The position numbers were made by a program, and so were the translations under genes. The notes below the pieces were generated by a model. It was given only the letters and a program-made list of their open reading frames with translations, ran no database searches and was not told where the DNA came from. Below, in pieces: positions 1 to 5,233 of a DNA stretch of 6,639 nucleotides. Numbering within the stretch: position 1 is the first letter of the stretch; each line of letters opens with the position of its first letter. Location of the stretch: contig JAITNZ010000118.1 of assembly GCA_031290205.1 (NCBI GenBank), positions 1 to 6,639 on the forward strand, written 5' to 3'. This DNA is from Spirochaetaceae bacterium (GTDB lineage: Bacteria; Spirochaetota; Spirochaetia; Treponematales; Breznakiellaceae).

Positions 1-31
1 CCGGTTGGGGTTTGGTAAATCTCCTTTATAT

Positions 32-141
32 GGGGGGGGAAGACTCCCCATCCGCGCCCAAAATTTGCGTCGCTACCCCCTCGGGGGGGCGCCGCCCCGC
101 AACGCCCCGCTGGGGGGGCGAGGTGCCCCCCCAGACCCCCC
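32..141. repeat. G/C-run block with strong stem-loops
   Basis: Runs seen directly: G8 (32-39), C5 (76-80), G7 (83-89), G7 (112-118), C7 (126-132) and C6 (136-141). CTGGGGGGGC at 110-119 and GCCCCCCCAG at 125-134 form a perfect 10-bp inverted repeat around the 5-nt loop GAGGT. A second hairpin pairs GGGGC (86-90) with GCCCC (94-98). No T run follows either stem, so neither is a standard intrinsic terminator. The block resembles a dispersed GC-rich intergenic element (REP-like), but only one copy is in the window, so that class is an inference. Confidence 0.6.
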
Positions 142-205
142 GTTAGCATTTTAGGTATCACTTTAGAATTTACCCCGAAAAATAAATTGTCCCCGCTGCC
201 GCCCG

Positions 206-246
206 CGCCCACCACAGGCGCCTGCCTTCACTTTGAAAAAGGCGTT
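206..246 (+). repeat. Diverged copy of the CACAGGCG hairpin repeat
   Basis: This stretch shares the order and spacing of landmarks with the two tandem units at 1453-1589: CACAGGCG (213-220), TTCA-nnn-TGAA (227-237), then GGCGTT (241-246). The core hairpin is kept. TTCA pairs with TGAA around a 3-nt loop, a 3-nt bulge (AAA) follows, and GCC pairs with GGC. The loop is CTT here and GTA in the other copies. The outer CGCC/GGCG pairing around CACAGG is also present. The middle segment is shorter than in the tandem units. Confidence 0.55.
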
Positions 247-290
247 GTTGTTAAGTTGCGCGAGTCAAGTTTCTGCAAATCCAGCAGTTC

Positions 291-434
291 CGAATTCAAC
301 CACGAACCTCACGAACAACACGAATGGAAGACGAAAAAAGATATGAATAATGGTGATAAACAAGGCAGAAATCAGGTGAATTATGCGCAATTTGTTCGTG
401 TGGTTCGTGCCGTTCGTGGTTAATTTTCGAATTC
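291..434. repeat. Inverted repeat of CACGAAnnn units (MITE-like)
   Basis: The left arm is CGAATTC (291-297) followed by AACCACGAA, CACGAA and CACGAA at exact 9-base steps to 324. The right arm is TTCGTG (395-400), TTCGTG (404-409) and TTCGTGGTT (413-421), then CGAATTC (428-434). The arms are complementary except at the variable spacer bases, and enclose about 70 bases of A-rich sequence. The 11-mer TTCTGCAAATC lies directly repeated outside the arms at 271-281 and 443-453, as a target duplication or an element end might. Repeats of CACGAAnnn type are known to me from many unrelated bacterial genomes, where they are often mis-called as small proteins; their function is unknown. No transposase is nearby. 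Confidence 0.75.
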
Positions 435-462
435 GTAATTGCTTCTGCAAATCGCGCTCTAC

Positions 463-491
463 TTGCGCTGACTTGACGGAAGGTTTATAAT
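463..491 (+). promoter_or_regulatory. Probable sigma-70 promoter of lsrF
   Basis: A perfect -10 box TATAAT lies at 486-491. With a 17-bp spacer the -35 position falls on TTGCGC (463-468), which matches the consensus only in TTG. A better-looking TTGACG at 473-478 is too close to the -10 (7 bp) to serve. Transcription would start near 498, giving a leader of about 70 nt that begins with the hairpins at 501-548. Confidence 0.5.
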
Positions 492-500
492 GGTGAACCA

Positions 501-548
501 CCGCTTGTTGAGCGGGATTAATTTGATAATGCGGCTTTAAACCCGCAT
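501..548 (+). promoter_or_regulatory. Structured 5' leader of lsrF with alternative hairpins
   Basis: Two local hairpins can form: CCGCT/AGCGG (501-505 with 511-515) and ATGCGG/CCGCAT (529-534 with 543-548). A competing long-range stem pairs GCGGGATTAA (512-521) with TTAAACCCGC (537-546), nine pairs with one A-A mismatch, and excludes both. The structures end five bases before the Shine-Dalgarno sequence at 554-560. I match this to no named riboswitch family. It could be a regulatory switch or just a short dispersed palindromic repeat. Confidence 0.35.
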
Positions 549-567
549 ATTTTGGAGGAGAGAGAAG

Positions 568-1452
568 ATGGCAGATTTAGACGGAAACAAAATCGAAAAA
601 AATTATTACACCGAGAAGGCGTTTGCGACAAACGGCAACTTTCATGTAAAAGGCGCGGCTAACCTCGATTGGGGGATGAAGAAGCACTTGACCAATATTT
701 TTAACCCGAGGACGGGCAACACGGTGATGTTCGCCTTTGACCACGGGTATTTTATGGGTTCAGTGTCCGGTCTTGAACGGCTTGATTTGCTCCTGCCGCG
801 CTTAGTGGATCATGTTGATGTGCTGATGGCGACACGGGGCGCGTTACGCAGCTGCGTTAAGCCTAACTTTAGGAAAGGCATTGCGCTAAGGGTCTCGTCC
901 GGTTCGTCAATGCTTAACGATGATTTGAGCCACGAGGTCGTTGCGGTTGATATTGAAGATTCCATCAGGATGAATGCAGACGCGCTTGCCGTGCAGGTGT
1001 TTATCGGCGCTCGCGGGCAGTTGTCGAGCATCGATAATCTGTCCAAAGTTATCAACGCCGCATCCCGTTATAGCATCCCGACGCTGGGAGTCGTTGCCGT
1101 CGGCAAAGACATGGAGCGCACCGACCAGTATTTCAAGCTTGCCACGCGGATTGTCGCAGAAATGGGCGTGAATATCGTAAAAACCTACTATTGCGATAAG
1201 TTTGAGGAGGTCGTTGCCGCCTGCCCTGTGCCCATTGTTGTTGCCGGCGGTAAAAAGTTGCCGGAAAAAGAGGCGCTGGAAATGGCATACCGCGCGATGC
1301 AGGGCGGCGCTCGCGGACTCGACATGGGACGCAACATATTCCAAAGCGTTCATGCGGCACAAATGGCAGACGCGATTGGCAAAATCGTCCACCGAAAATT
1401 CACCGCCGCCGAAGCATGGGAATACTACTGCGAAGCAACCAAAACAAAGTGA
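568..1452 (+). CDS. lsrF: LsrF-like class I aldolase / thiolase
   Basis: This 294-residue protein matches LsrF, the 3-hydroxy-5-phosphonooxypentane-2,4-dione thiolase that transfers an acetyl group to CoA in the last step of phospho-AI-2 breakdown, across its whole length (E. coli LsrF is 291 residues). Shared features are the N-terminal MADLD, the ALDWGM-like LDWGM at 33-37, IFNPRTG (44-50), FDHGY (57-61), GKDM (179-182), the Schiff-base lysine in IVKTYY (K205), PIVVAGGKKLPE (222-233) and GLDMGRNIFQS (250-260). It is a cytoplasmic TIM barrel of the DhnA/FbaB aldolase superfamily. The ATG at 568 has a strong GGAGGAG (554-560) seven bases upstream. No lsrK, lsrG or lsrACDB gene is in the window, so a role in AI-2 metabolism is family knowledge, not shown here; another sugar-phosphate aldolase reaction is possible. 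The gene converges with khpA. Confidence 0.93.
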   Translation: MADLDGNKIEKNYYTEKAFATNGNFHVKGAANLDWGMKKHLTNIFNPRTGNTVMFAFDHGYFMGSVSGLERLDLLLPRLVDHVDVLMATRGALRSCVKPNFRKGIALRVSSGSSMLNDDLSHEVVAVDIEDSIRMNADALAVQVFIGARGQLSSIDNLSKVINAASRYSIPTLGVVAVGKDMERTDQYFKLATRIVAEMGVNIVKTYYCDKFEEVVAACPVPIVVAGGKKLPEKEALEMAYRAMQGGARGLDMGRNIFQSVHAAQMADAIGKIVHRKFTAAEAWEYYCEATKTK

Positions 1453-1589
1453 CCGCCACAGGCGGATTCTACCCTCGCCTTCAGTATGAAGAGGGCGTTA
1501 TCCGCTTGGGTCTGATTTTATTCCGTCACAGGCGGATTCTACCCTCGCCTTCAGTATGAAAAGGGCGTTATCCGCTTGGGGTCTGATTT
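1453..1589 (+). repeat. Two tandem 67-bp hairpin repeat units, 70-bp period
   Basis: Unit 1 begins right after the lsrF stop at 1453; unit 2 begins at 1523. They differ by two substitutions and one extra G. Each has a small hairpin, CCGCC/GGCGG around ACA (CCGTC with a wobble in unit 2), followed by a longer one. In unit 1 the longer one pairs GCGGAT (1462-1467) with ATCCGC (1500-1505), CGCC (1476-1479) with GGCG (1494-1497), and TTCA (1480-1483) with TGAA (1487-1490). Lying between convergent genes, they may act as bidirectional terminators or mRNA 3' ends, but only short T runs (four or fewer) follow. A diverged third copy sits at 206-246. Confidence 0.85.
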
Positions 1590-1629
1590 AACCGACGTAT
1601 CCCTCCGTCTTTTGTCCGTAAATTTTAAA

Positions 1630-1863
1630 CTAGTCTAGGATTTCAAGGACAGTACGTTTTCCTGATTTTGCGGTTGCGGCTTGCAAAACCGTGCGGAGCG
1701 CTTTTGCAATCCTGCCGTGTTTGCCAATAACCTTCCCCAAATCGCCGGATCCGACTCTCAGTTCAAGAATAGTCGATTGTTCACCTTCGACAATATTCAC
1801 CTGAACCGCGCTCGGATCATCAACAAGTGACTTCGCGATATACTCAATAAGATCTTTCTCCAT
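1630..1863 (-). CDS. khpA: KH-domain RNA-binding protein KhpA (YlqC family)
   Basis: This 77-residue protein is one type II KH domain with almost nothing else, as is normal for KhpA/YlqC. The RNA-contacting GxxG loop is GKHG at residues 47-50, in the conserved context KVIGKHGRIAKALR. The family binds RNA, often with KhpB/Jag, and has been linked to cell-division control and small-RNA biology in Gram-positives; its role in spirochaetes is less clear. The ATG has AGGAG (1871-1875) seven bases upstream. It lies 25 bases downstream of rpsP on the same strand, so the two are probably co-transcribed. The usual next genes rimM, trmD and rplS are absent; the next gene is the convergent lsrF. Confidence 0.95.
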   Translation of the reverse strand: MEKDLIEYIAKSLVDDPSAVQVNIVEGEQSTILELRVGSGDLGKVIGKHGRIAKALRTVLQAATAKSGKRTVLEILD

Positions 1864-1888
1864 AACCCAACTCCTTTAGGCTGAAAAT

Positions 1889-2155
1889 CTAAGCCTCAGC
1901 GGCTATACTCAAAGTTAAACCCTTTTTATTGAAAAGTTTTCGAACAGTTTCGCTCGGCTCGGCGCCGTTCTTCAACCACGCCTTCGCCTTTTCGGCATCA
2001 AACGAAATCTGCTTTCCCTCTACTTCAATAGGATGATAGAACCCCAACTCGTCAATAGTCCTCCCATCTCTCGGCTGCTGCCTATCCATAACAACAATCC
2101 GGTAAAATGGCCTTTTTTTTGTCCCGAATTTTTTCAATCTGATTCTTGCACTCAT
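1889..2155 (-). CDS. rpsP: 30S ribosomal protein S16
   Basis: The 88-residue product has the S16 signature at its N terminus (residues 1-9 MSARIRLKK, then GTKKRPFYRIVVMD), followed by PRDGRTIDELGFYHP and the basic C-terminal segment with GAEPSETVRKLF. S16 is an assembly protein of the small ribosomal subunit that binds 16S rRNA. Length is normal. AGGAGGA (2159-2165) precedes the ATG by three bases, a tight but workable spacing. A run of eight T on the + strand (2113-2120) encodes the Lys-Lys of GTKKRPFY. It leads a two-gene unit with khpA and has its own promoter just upstream. Confidence 0.97.
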   Translation of the reverse strand: MSARIRLKKFGTKKRPFYRIVVMDRQQPRDGRTIDELGFYHPIEVEGKQISFDAEKAKAWLKNGAEPSETVRKLFNKKGLTLSIAAEA

Positions 2156-2189
2156 AAATCCTCCTAAAAAGCGCCTTAACGCTGATTAC

Positions 2190-2219
2190 AGCATAGAACA
2201 TAATCGCAAAAAGTGTCAA
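2190..2219 (-). promoter_or_regulatory. Sigma-70 promoter of rpsP-khpA
   Basis: On the reverse strand a perfect -35 TTGACA (2219-2214) is followed after 18 bp by TATGCT (2195-2190), which matches TATAAT at four of six positions. Transcription would start around 2183, giving a leader of roughly 28 nt before the rpsP ATG. The sequence is well placed for a ribosomal-protein operon. Confidence 0.65.
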
Positions 2220-2306
2220 GCCAGCTTCAGCAAGCCTGTCTGAGTAGTTACGAAATTTGAAGCCTTCCCCTTATTCATTCTGGAAAAGATGCCGATAACA
2301 TAAAAT

Positions 2307-3248
2307 ATGGCTAGAATACTTTTTTTTATTGTCTGTATCGGTTTTATCGATCCATTTTGTTTTTCGCAACATGCAGGCGATTTCCTGTTTGAACCTGCGG
2401 AAATTGACGGCATTCGTGGTTTCAAAATCACCATGTATATGGGAACCGCGAAGAATATCGTTATCCCCTCAGCCTTTAAGGGGCGTCCCGTGATAGAAAT
2501 CGGCGAACAGGCTTTCATGGCGAAGGGGCTGTCCGACGTCCTCATTCCCGAAGGGATTCTCGTTATCGGACGGCAGGCTTTTTTAGGCAACCAGCTTCGC
2601 GAGGTGAGCCTGCCCCGGACTGCCTCCCGAGTTGACCAGTTTGCGTTCGAGAATAATCCTATCGTCAATATTTACGGCGGAATGGCGGGGAACAAAGAAC
2701 AGCCGCCCAAAGCTCCTCCTCCTCGAACCATTCCTGAACAATCAGCTCATCAAACGACGGGCGCCTTCTATCTGCAAAATCTGGGAAGCGGCATGGCGGC
2801 GATAAGCGGCTATCGTCCGTATTATAAGGATGCCATCATCCCTTCCCAAATCGGTGATTTTACCGTTACCAGAATCGGCGCCGGAGCGTTTGCTTGGAAA
2901 AATTTAAATTCGGTCGTCATTCCCCCCACCGTCGAATATATCGGAGATGCGGCTTTTACCGGCAATCAATTTGACAATATTCACATTCCTGAATCCGTGC
3001 GTTATATTGGGAACCAAGCTTTTAGTAGCAACCAACTTAAAACCGTGAGCTTAGGCGATGGTGTTATCCTCAAAATAGATAGCTTCCTGCATCATTTTTC
3101 GGAGTTTTACACGTTAAACGGTAAAATGGCAGGCACGTATATCTGGAATGAAGCCGCATGGGAATATTTAAGTGATGCAGGGCAGCGTTCTATACTTCGT
3201 GAGTATATCGTGCCCGATGAAATCAAAGCCATACCTCAGCCGTATTAA
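2307..3248 (+). CDS. Secreted BspA-like leucine-rich-repeat protein
   Basis: This 313-residue protein starts with a signal peptide (MAR followed by a hydrophobic stretch to about residue 20, likely cleaved near FCFS-Q). It carries two blocks of BspA/TpLRR-type repeats. The first is about 48-120, with IVIPSAFKGRPVIEIGEQAF and a following IPEG...IGRQAF unit. The second is about 175-260, with VVIPPTVEYIGDAAF and IHIPESVRYIGNQAF. A proline-rich linker (133-140) joins them. The segment LNGKMAGTYIW (270-280) is typical of the end of treponemal LRR proteins. Family members are exported and often bind host proteins or other bacteria; the ligand is unknown here. ATG 2307 is forced by an in-frame TAA at 2301-2303, yet there is no clear Shine-Dalgarno sequence. 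A five-codon frame (ATG 2289 to TAA 2303) precedes it. I see no lipobox. A T8 run lies in the signal-peptide codons (2320-2327). Confidence 0.88.
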   Translation: MARILFFIVCIGFIDPFCFSQHAGDFLFEPAEIDGIRGFKITMYMGTAKNIVIPSAFKGRPVIEIGEQAFMAKGLSDVLIPEGILVIGRQAFLGNQLREVSLPRTASRVDQFAFENNPIVNIYGGMAGNKEQPPKAPPPRTIPEQSAHQTTGAFYLQNLGSGMAAISGYRPYYKDAIIPSQIGDFTVTRIGAGAFAWKNLNSVVIPPTVEYIGDAAFTGNQFDNIHIPESVRYIGNQAFSSNQLKTVSLGDGVILKIDSFLHHFSEFYTLNGKMAGTYIWNEAAWEYLSDAGQRSILREYIVPDEIKAIPQPY

Positions 3249-3254
3249 TAGAGA

Positions 3255-5111
3255 GTGAGCACGGCGCTTCCCATACTGATAATCGCTTCCTTCGAAAAAA
3301 ACAGAGGGAGCGGGCACCTCTTGCGAAGCGCGTCCCTCGTCCGCCGCCTCAATGAGGGGGGAAGGGAGGCGCGCCTCGTGCTATCGGGTGATAGGAGCCT
3401 TGACGAAGCGCGTGAGCTTGCAGGCAGCGATATAGATTTTTTTTTTGCTGATTTTATTCCTGCTAAAAGCGAACTTGAAAAAACATCGTGGGCATTCATC
3501 GTCTGCGACCGCTTCGAGACCCCCCCCGATGAATTTATTCGTTTAAGTAAGTTAGCGCCCCTTATCGGCATTGACGAAGGGGGGCAATGCCGCAATGATT
3601 TTCCTTTTTTGCTCGACCTGCTCCCACTGCTCCCTCAACGCGGAACGCCGAACCTCCTGCGCCCTGGTCTTTTGGATTTACCGAAAAACAGAATTTTTTT
3701 TTGGGGGGGGGAGGCTTTTACGTTCCCCCCCAAAAATGAGGGGGGGATAAAAATTCTTATCAGCTTTGGTGCCGAGGATAGCGCACATCTTACGAGCGCC
3801 GCCGTTCAGATATGCTCACGCTTGCATAATGCCCGCATTACCGTCATTCAAGGCGCCTTAAATCATGCTGAGTATCAGACTCCTCGAGGGGGGCATGCGC
3901 ATATAAACGTAGTGAAATCGATACCGGACATCAAGGAAACTCTCGCCGGCTATGATCTCGTCATCACTCATTTTGGCTTAACGGCATTCGAGAGCCTCTA
4001 TGCCGGAGTGCCCGTCATACTGATGGCGCCGACTGCGTATCATAAAAAACTTTCTCTCTCGGCAGGGTTCTTCTTTGTTAAAAGCACGAACATCATTTTA
4101 GATGAACAAACACTGGACGCTATAGCGTCTCGCTCGAAAGCAGTTGCGCATACATATCATTTTGATGAAGAGCCGCAAACAACATTCGTCGAATATATCG
4201 CCAGCCTCAATCCTAGCCGTTCGCTCAACTGCCCTTTCTGTGGCTGCAAATCCTCGACAGTAGCCCGTTTCCCCGATAAAACATACCGGCGCTGCACGCG
4301 GTGCGGCACAATCTATATGCTGCGTATACAGGATGCGCAGATAGAGTATTCCAGTGAATACTTTTTTGAATCATATAAAAAACAATACGGCAAAACCTAT
4401 CTGGAGGACTTTTCGAATTTAACGGCAATGGCACGCCTCCGCCTCAAGTATATTTGTGCGACGCTCCCCTCCCCCCCCCCAAAAAAAAACGGGGCGGACT
4501 ATACCGTATTAGACATCGGTTGCGCTTATGGCGCTTTTCTCGTTGCTGCCCGCGAGGAGGGGTTTATACCGAGCGGCATAGACCCAGCGGCTGAAGCAGC
4601 GGAGTATGTTAGCAACACATTCAATATACCAGCATATACCGGCTATTTCCCTCAATTTTTTTTTGGGGGGGGTATCGAGGCAATTGAGGCAAAAGAATTT
4701 GATGTCATTACCATGTGGTATGTCATCGAACATTTTGAGAATCCGCTGCCCGCGATTCAAAAAGTGCATGCACTGCTTAAAACAGGCGGGGTATTTGCCT
4801 TTTCAACGCCCTCCGCCGCCGGTGTATCGGGTGTGTTTTCAAAGCGCTCATTTTTACAGAACAGCCCCGCCGACCATTGGACTCTATGGAATCCGAGGCA
4901 GGCAAAAAAAATAATGCGAAGAGCGGGATTTTCCGTCTCTAAAATAGTGATAAGCGGGCATCACCCCGAACGCTTCCCGTTCATGGGTGCACTCGCATCA
5001 AAAAAAAACAGCGTGCTCTATAAACTGTTAATGCGTATCAGCATTATATGCAAACTCGGCGATACATTTGAACTGTATGCGGTGAAAACGAAGGATGGGG
5101 ACATCGCGTAG
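3255..5111 (+). CDS. PseG-like domain fused to zinc-ribbon methyltransferase
   Basis: The 618 residues form three parts. Residues 5-310 resemble PseG/SpsG UDP-sugar hydrolases (GT-B fold): RGSGHLLR at 17-24 with the family histidine H21, LIGIDEGG (103-110), ILISFGAED (167-175), and ITHFGLTAFESLYAGVPV (237-254). The NQ pair usual after the GxP segment in PseG is missing, so the exact reaction is uncertain. Residues 326-350 are a zinc ribbon (CPFC and CTRC). Residues 400-618 are a class I methyltransferase with SAM motif VLDIGCAYG (418-426), acidic D443, and FDVITMWYVIEHFENP (482-497), of the Methyltransf_23 type. Together they suggest modification of a nucleotide-sugar or glycan. The GTG at 3255 is the first possible start (TAG at 3249-3251); only six bases separate it from the LRR gene stop and the Shine-Dalgarno is poor, so translation is probably coupled. 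The gene is unusually rich in homopolymer tracts. Confidence 0.85.
   Translation: MSTALPILIIASFEKNRGSGHLLRSASLVRRLNEGGREARLVLSGDRSLDEARELAGSDIDFFFADFIPAKSELEKTSWAFIVCDRFETPPDEFIRLSKLAPLIGIDEGGQCRNDFPFLLDLLPLLPQRGTPNLLRPGLLDLPKNRIFFWGGEAFTFPPKNEGGIKILISFGAEDSAHLTSAAVQICSRLHNARITVIQGALNHAEYQTPRGGHAHINVVKSIPDIKETLAGYDLVITHFGLTAFESLYAGVPVILMAPTAYHKKLSLSAGFFFVKSTNIILDEQTLDAIASRSKAVAHTYHFDEEPQTTFVEYIASLNPSRSLNCPFCGCKSSTVARFPDKTYRRCTRCGTIYMLRIQDAQIEYSSEYFFESYKKQYGKTYLEDFSNLTAMARLRLKYICATLPSPPPKKNGADYTVLDIGCAYGAFLVAAREEGFIPSGIDPAAEAAEYVSNTFNIPAYTGYFPQFFFGGGIEAIEAKEFDVITMWYVIEHFENPLPAIQKVHALLKTGGVFAFSTPSAAGVSGVFSKRSFLQNSPADHWTLWNPRQAKKIMRRAGFSVSKIVISGHHPERFPFMGALASKKNSVLYKLLMRISIICKLGDTFELYAVKTKDGDIA
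3694..3746 (+). repeat. Compound tract T9G9 ... C7A5 ... G7 in fusion gene
   Basis: T9 (3694-3702) abuts G9 (3703-3711); 13 bases later C7 (3725-3731) abuts A5 (3732-3736), and G7 follows (3740-3746). T5G9 and C7A5 are near-complementary and could form a hairpin of about 12 pairs in mRNA. The tract codes residues 147-164 (IFFWGGE...FPPKNEGG), just before the second half of the PseG-like domain. A one-base slip here would shift the frame for the rest of this domain, the zinc ribbon and the methyltransferase. Confidence 0.8.
4466..4489 (+). repeat. Compound tract C4-T-C10-A9 in fusion gene
   Basis: C4 (4466-4469), T, C10 (4471-4480) and A9 (4481-4489) code SPPPKK at residues 406-411, the linker right before the SAM-binding strand VLDIGC. 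C10A9 is the same compound motif as T9G9 in the opposite orientation. A slip here would leave the PseG-like domain and zinc ribbon intact but remove the methyltransferase. Confidence 0.8.
4656..4672 (+). repeat. Compound tract T9G8 in fusion gene
   Basis: T9 (4656-4664) followed by G8 (4665-4672) codes FFFGGG at residues 468-473, between two structural elements of the methyltransferase and ahead of the acidic motif FDVITMWYVIEH. It looks like an insertion into a surface loop. A slip would truncate the methyltransferase. Confidence 0.8.
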
Positions 5112-5233
5112 CATTACCATTTTTAAGAAAAACATCCACCGGCAATTTCTGGCTTCTACTTATTTGACTTTTTCGACTTCGCGGATTTCTTATTCATCCT
5201 GGACATACCCATATTTTCATTGCTGACTGAATA
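5112..5233. other. Convergent intergenic gap, no clear terminator
   Basis: This 122-base gap separates the stops of the fusion gene (+) and the UPF0164 gene (-). I found no strong stem with a T run on either strand. On the reverse strand the frame of the UPF0164 gene continues past its TAG for 26 sense codons (5233-5159) to another TAG at 5158-5156, ending in a lysine- and serine-rich stretch (MNKKSAKSKKSNK). An 18-codon frame starting at ATG 5212 lacks a Shine-Dalgarno sequence, so I do not call a gene. Confidence 0.5.

Larger units (their letters stand above)
1..462. other. Gene-free repeat-bearing region upstream of lsrF
   Basis: No credible protein gene is visible here. Short open frames at 187-423 (+) and 265-501 (-) run through the CACGAA/TTCGTG inverted repeat, lack ribosome binding sites, and translate into the periodic His/Glu or Val/Arg strings that this repeat gives in any frame. 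The region holds, in order, a block of G and C runs with strong hairpins (32-141), a diverged hairpin-repeat copy (206-246), and the 9-base-periodic inverted repeat (291-434). I saw no tRNA or rRNA. Positions 143-200 show nothing recognisable. Confidence 0.7.

Noticed and set aside
473..491. Promoter formed by TTGACG and TATAAT
   Set aside because: The boxes are 7 bp apart, far from the 16-18 bp needed; only the TATAAT with a weaker upstream -35 is usable.
187..501. Two overlapping small ORFs, 187-423 (+) and 265-501 (-)
   Set aside because: Both are generated by the CACGAAnnn/TTCGTGnnn inverted repeat, have no Shine-Dalgarno sequence, and show only repeat-derived residue strings.
907..1392. 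161-codon reverse ORF antisense to lsrF
   Set aside because: It mirrors a strongly conserved LsrF frame, resembles no family, and lacks a ribosome binding site.
1453..1589. CRISPR array
   Set aside because: Only two units, 67 bp long, with a spacer of about 3 bp; this is a tandem duplication, not repeat-spacer structure, and no cas gene is present.
1594..1613. Intrinsic terminator GACG...CGTC followed by TTTT
   Set aside because: A 4-bp stem with an 8-base loop and only four T is too weak to call.
2307..2369. Lipoprotein signal on the LRR protein
   Set aside because: The cysteines at residues 10 and 18 lack the small-residue context of a lipobox; a type I signal peptide fits better.
2216..2668. 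150-codon reverse ORF across the start of the LRR gene
   Set aside because: It overlaps the convincing LRR repeats and signal peptide in antisense and would also overlap the rpsP promoter.
3694..4672. Homopolymer tracts as simple sequencing errors creating a false fusion
   Set aside because: The reading frame and conserved motifs continue correctly across every tract, which is unlikely if lengths were wrong; exact tract lengths still remain uncertain.
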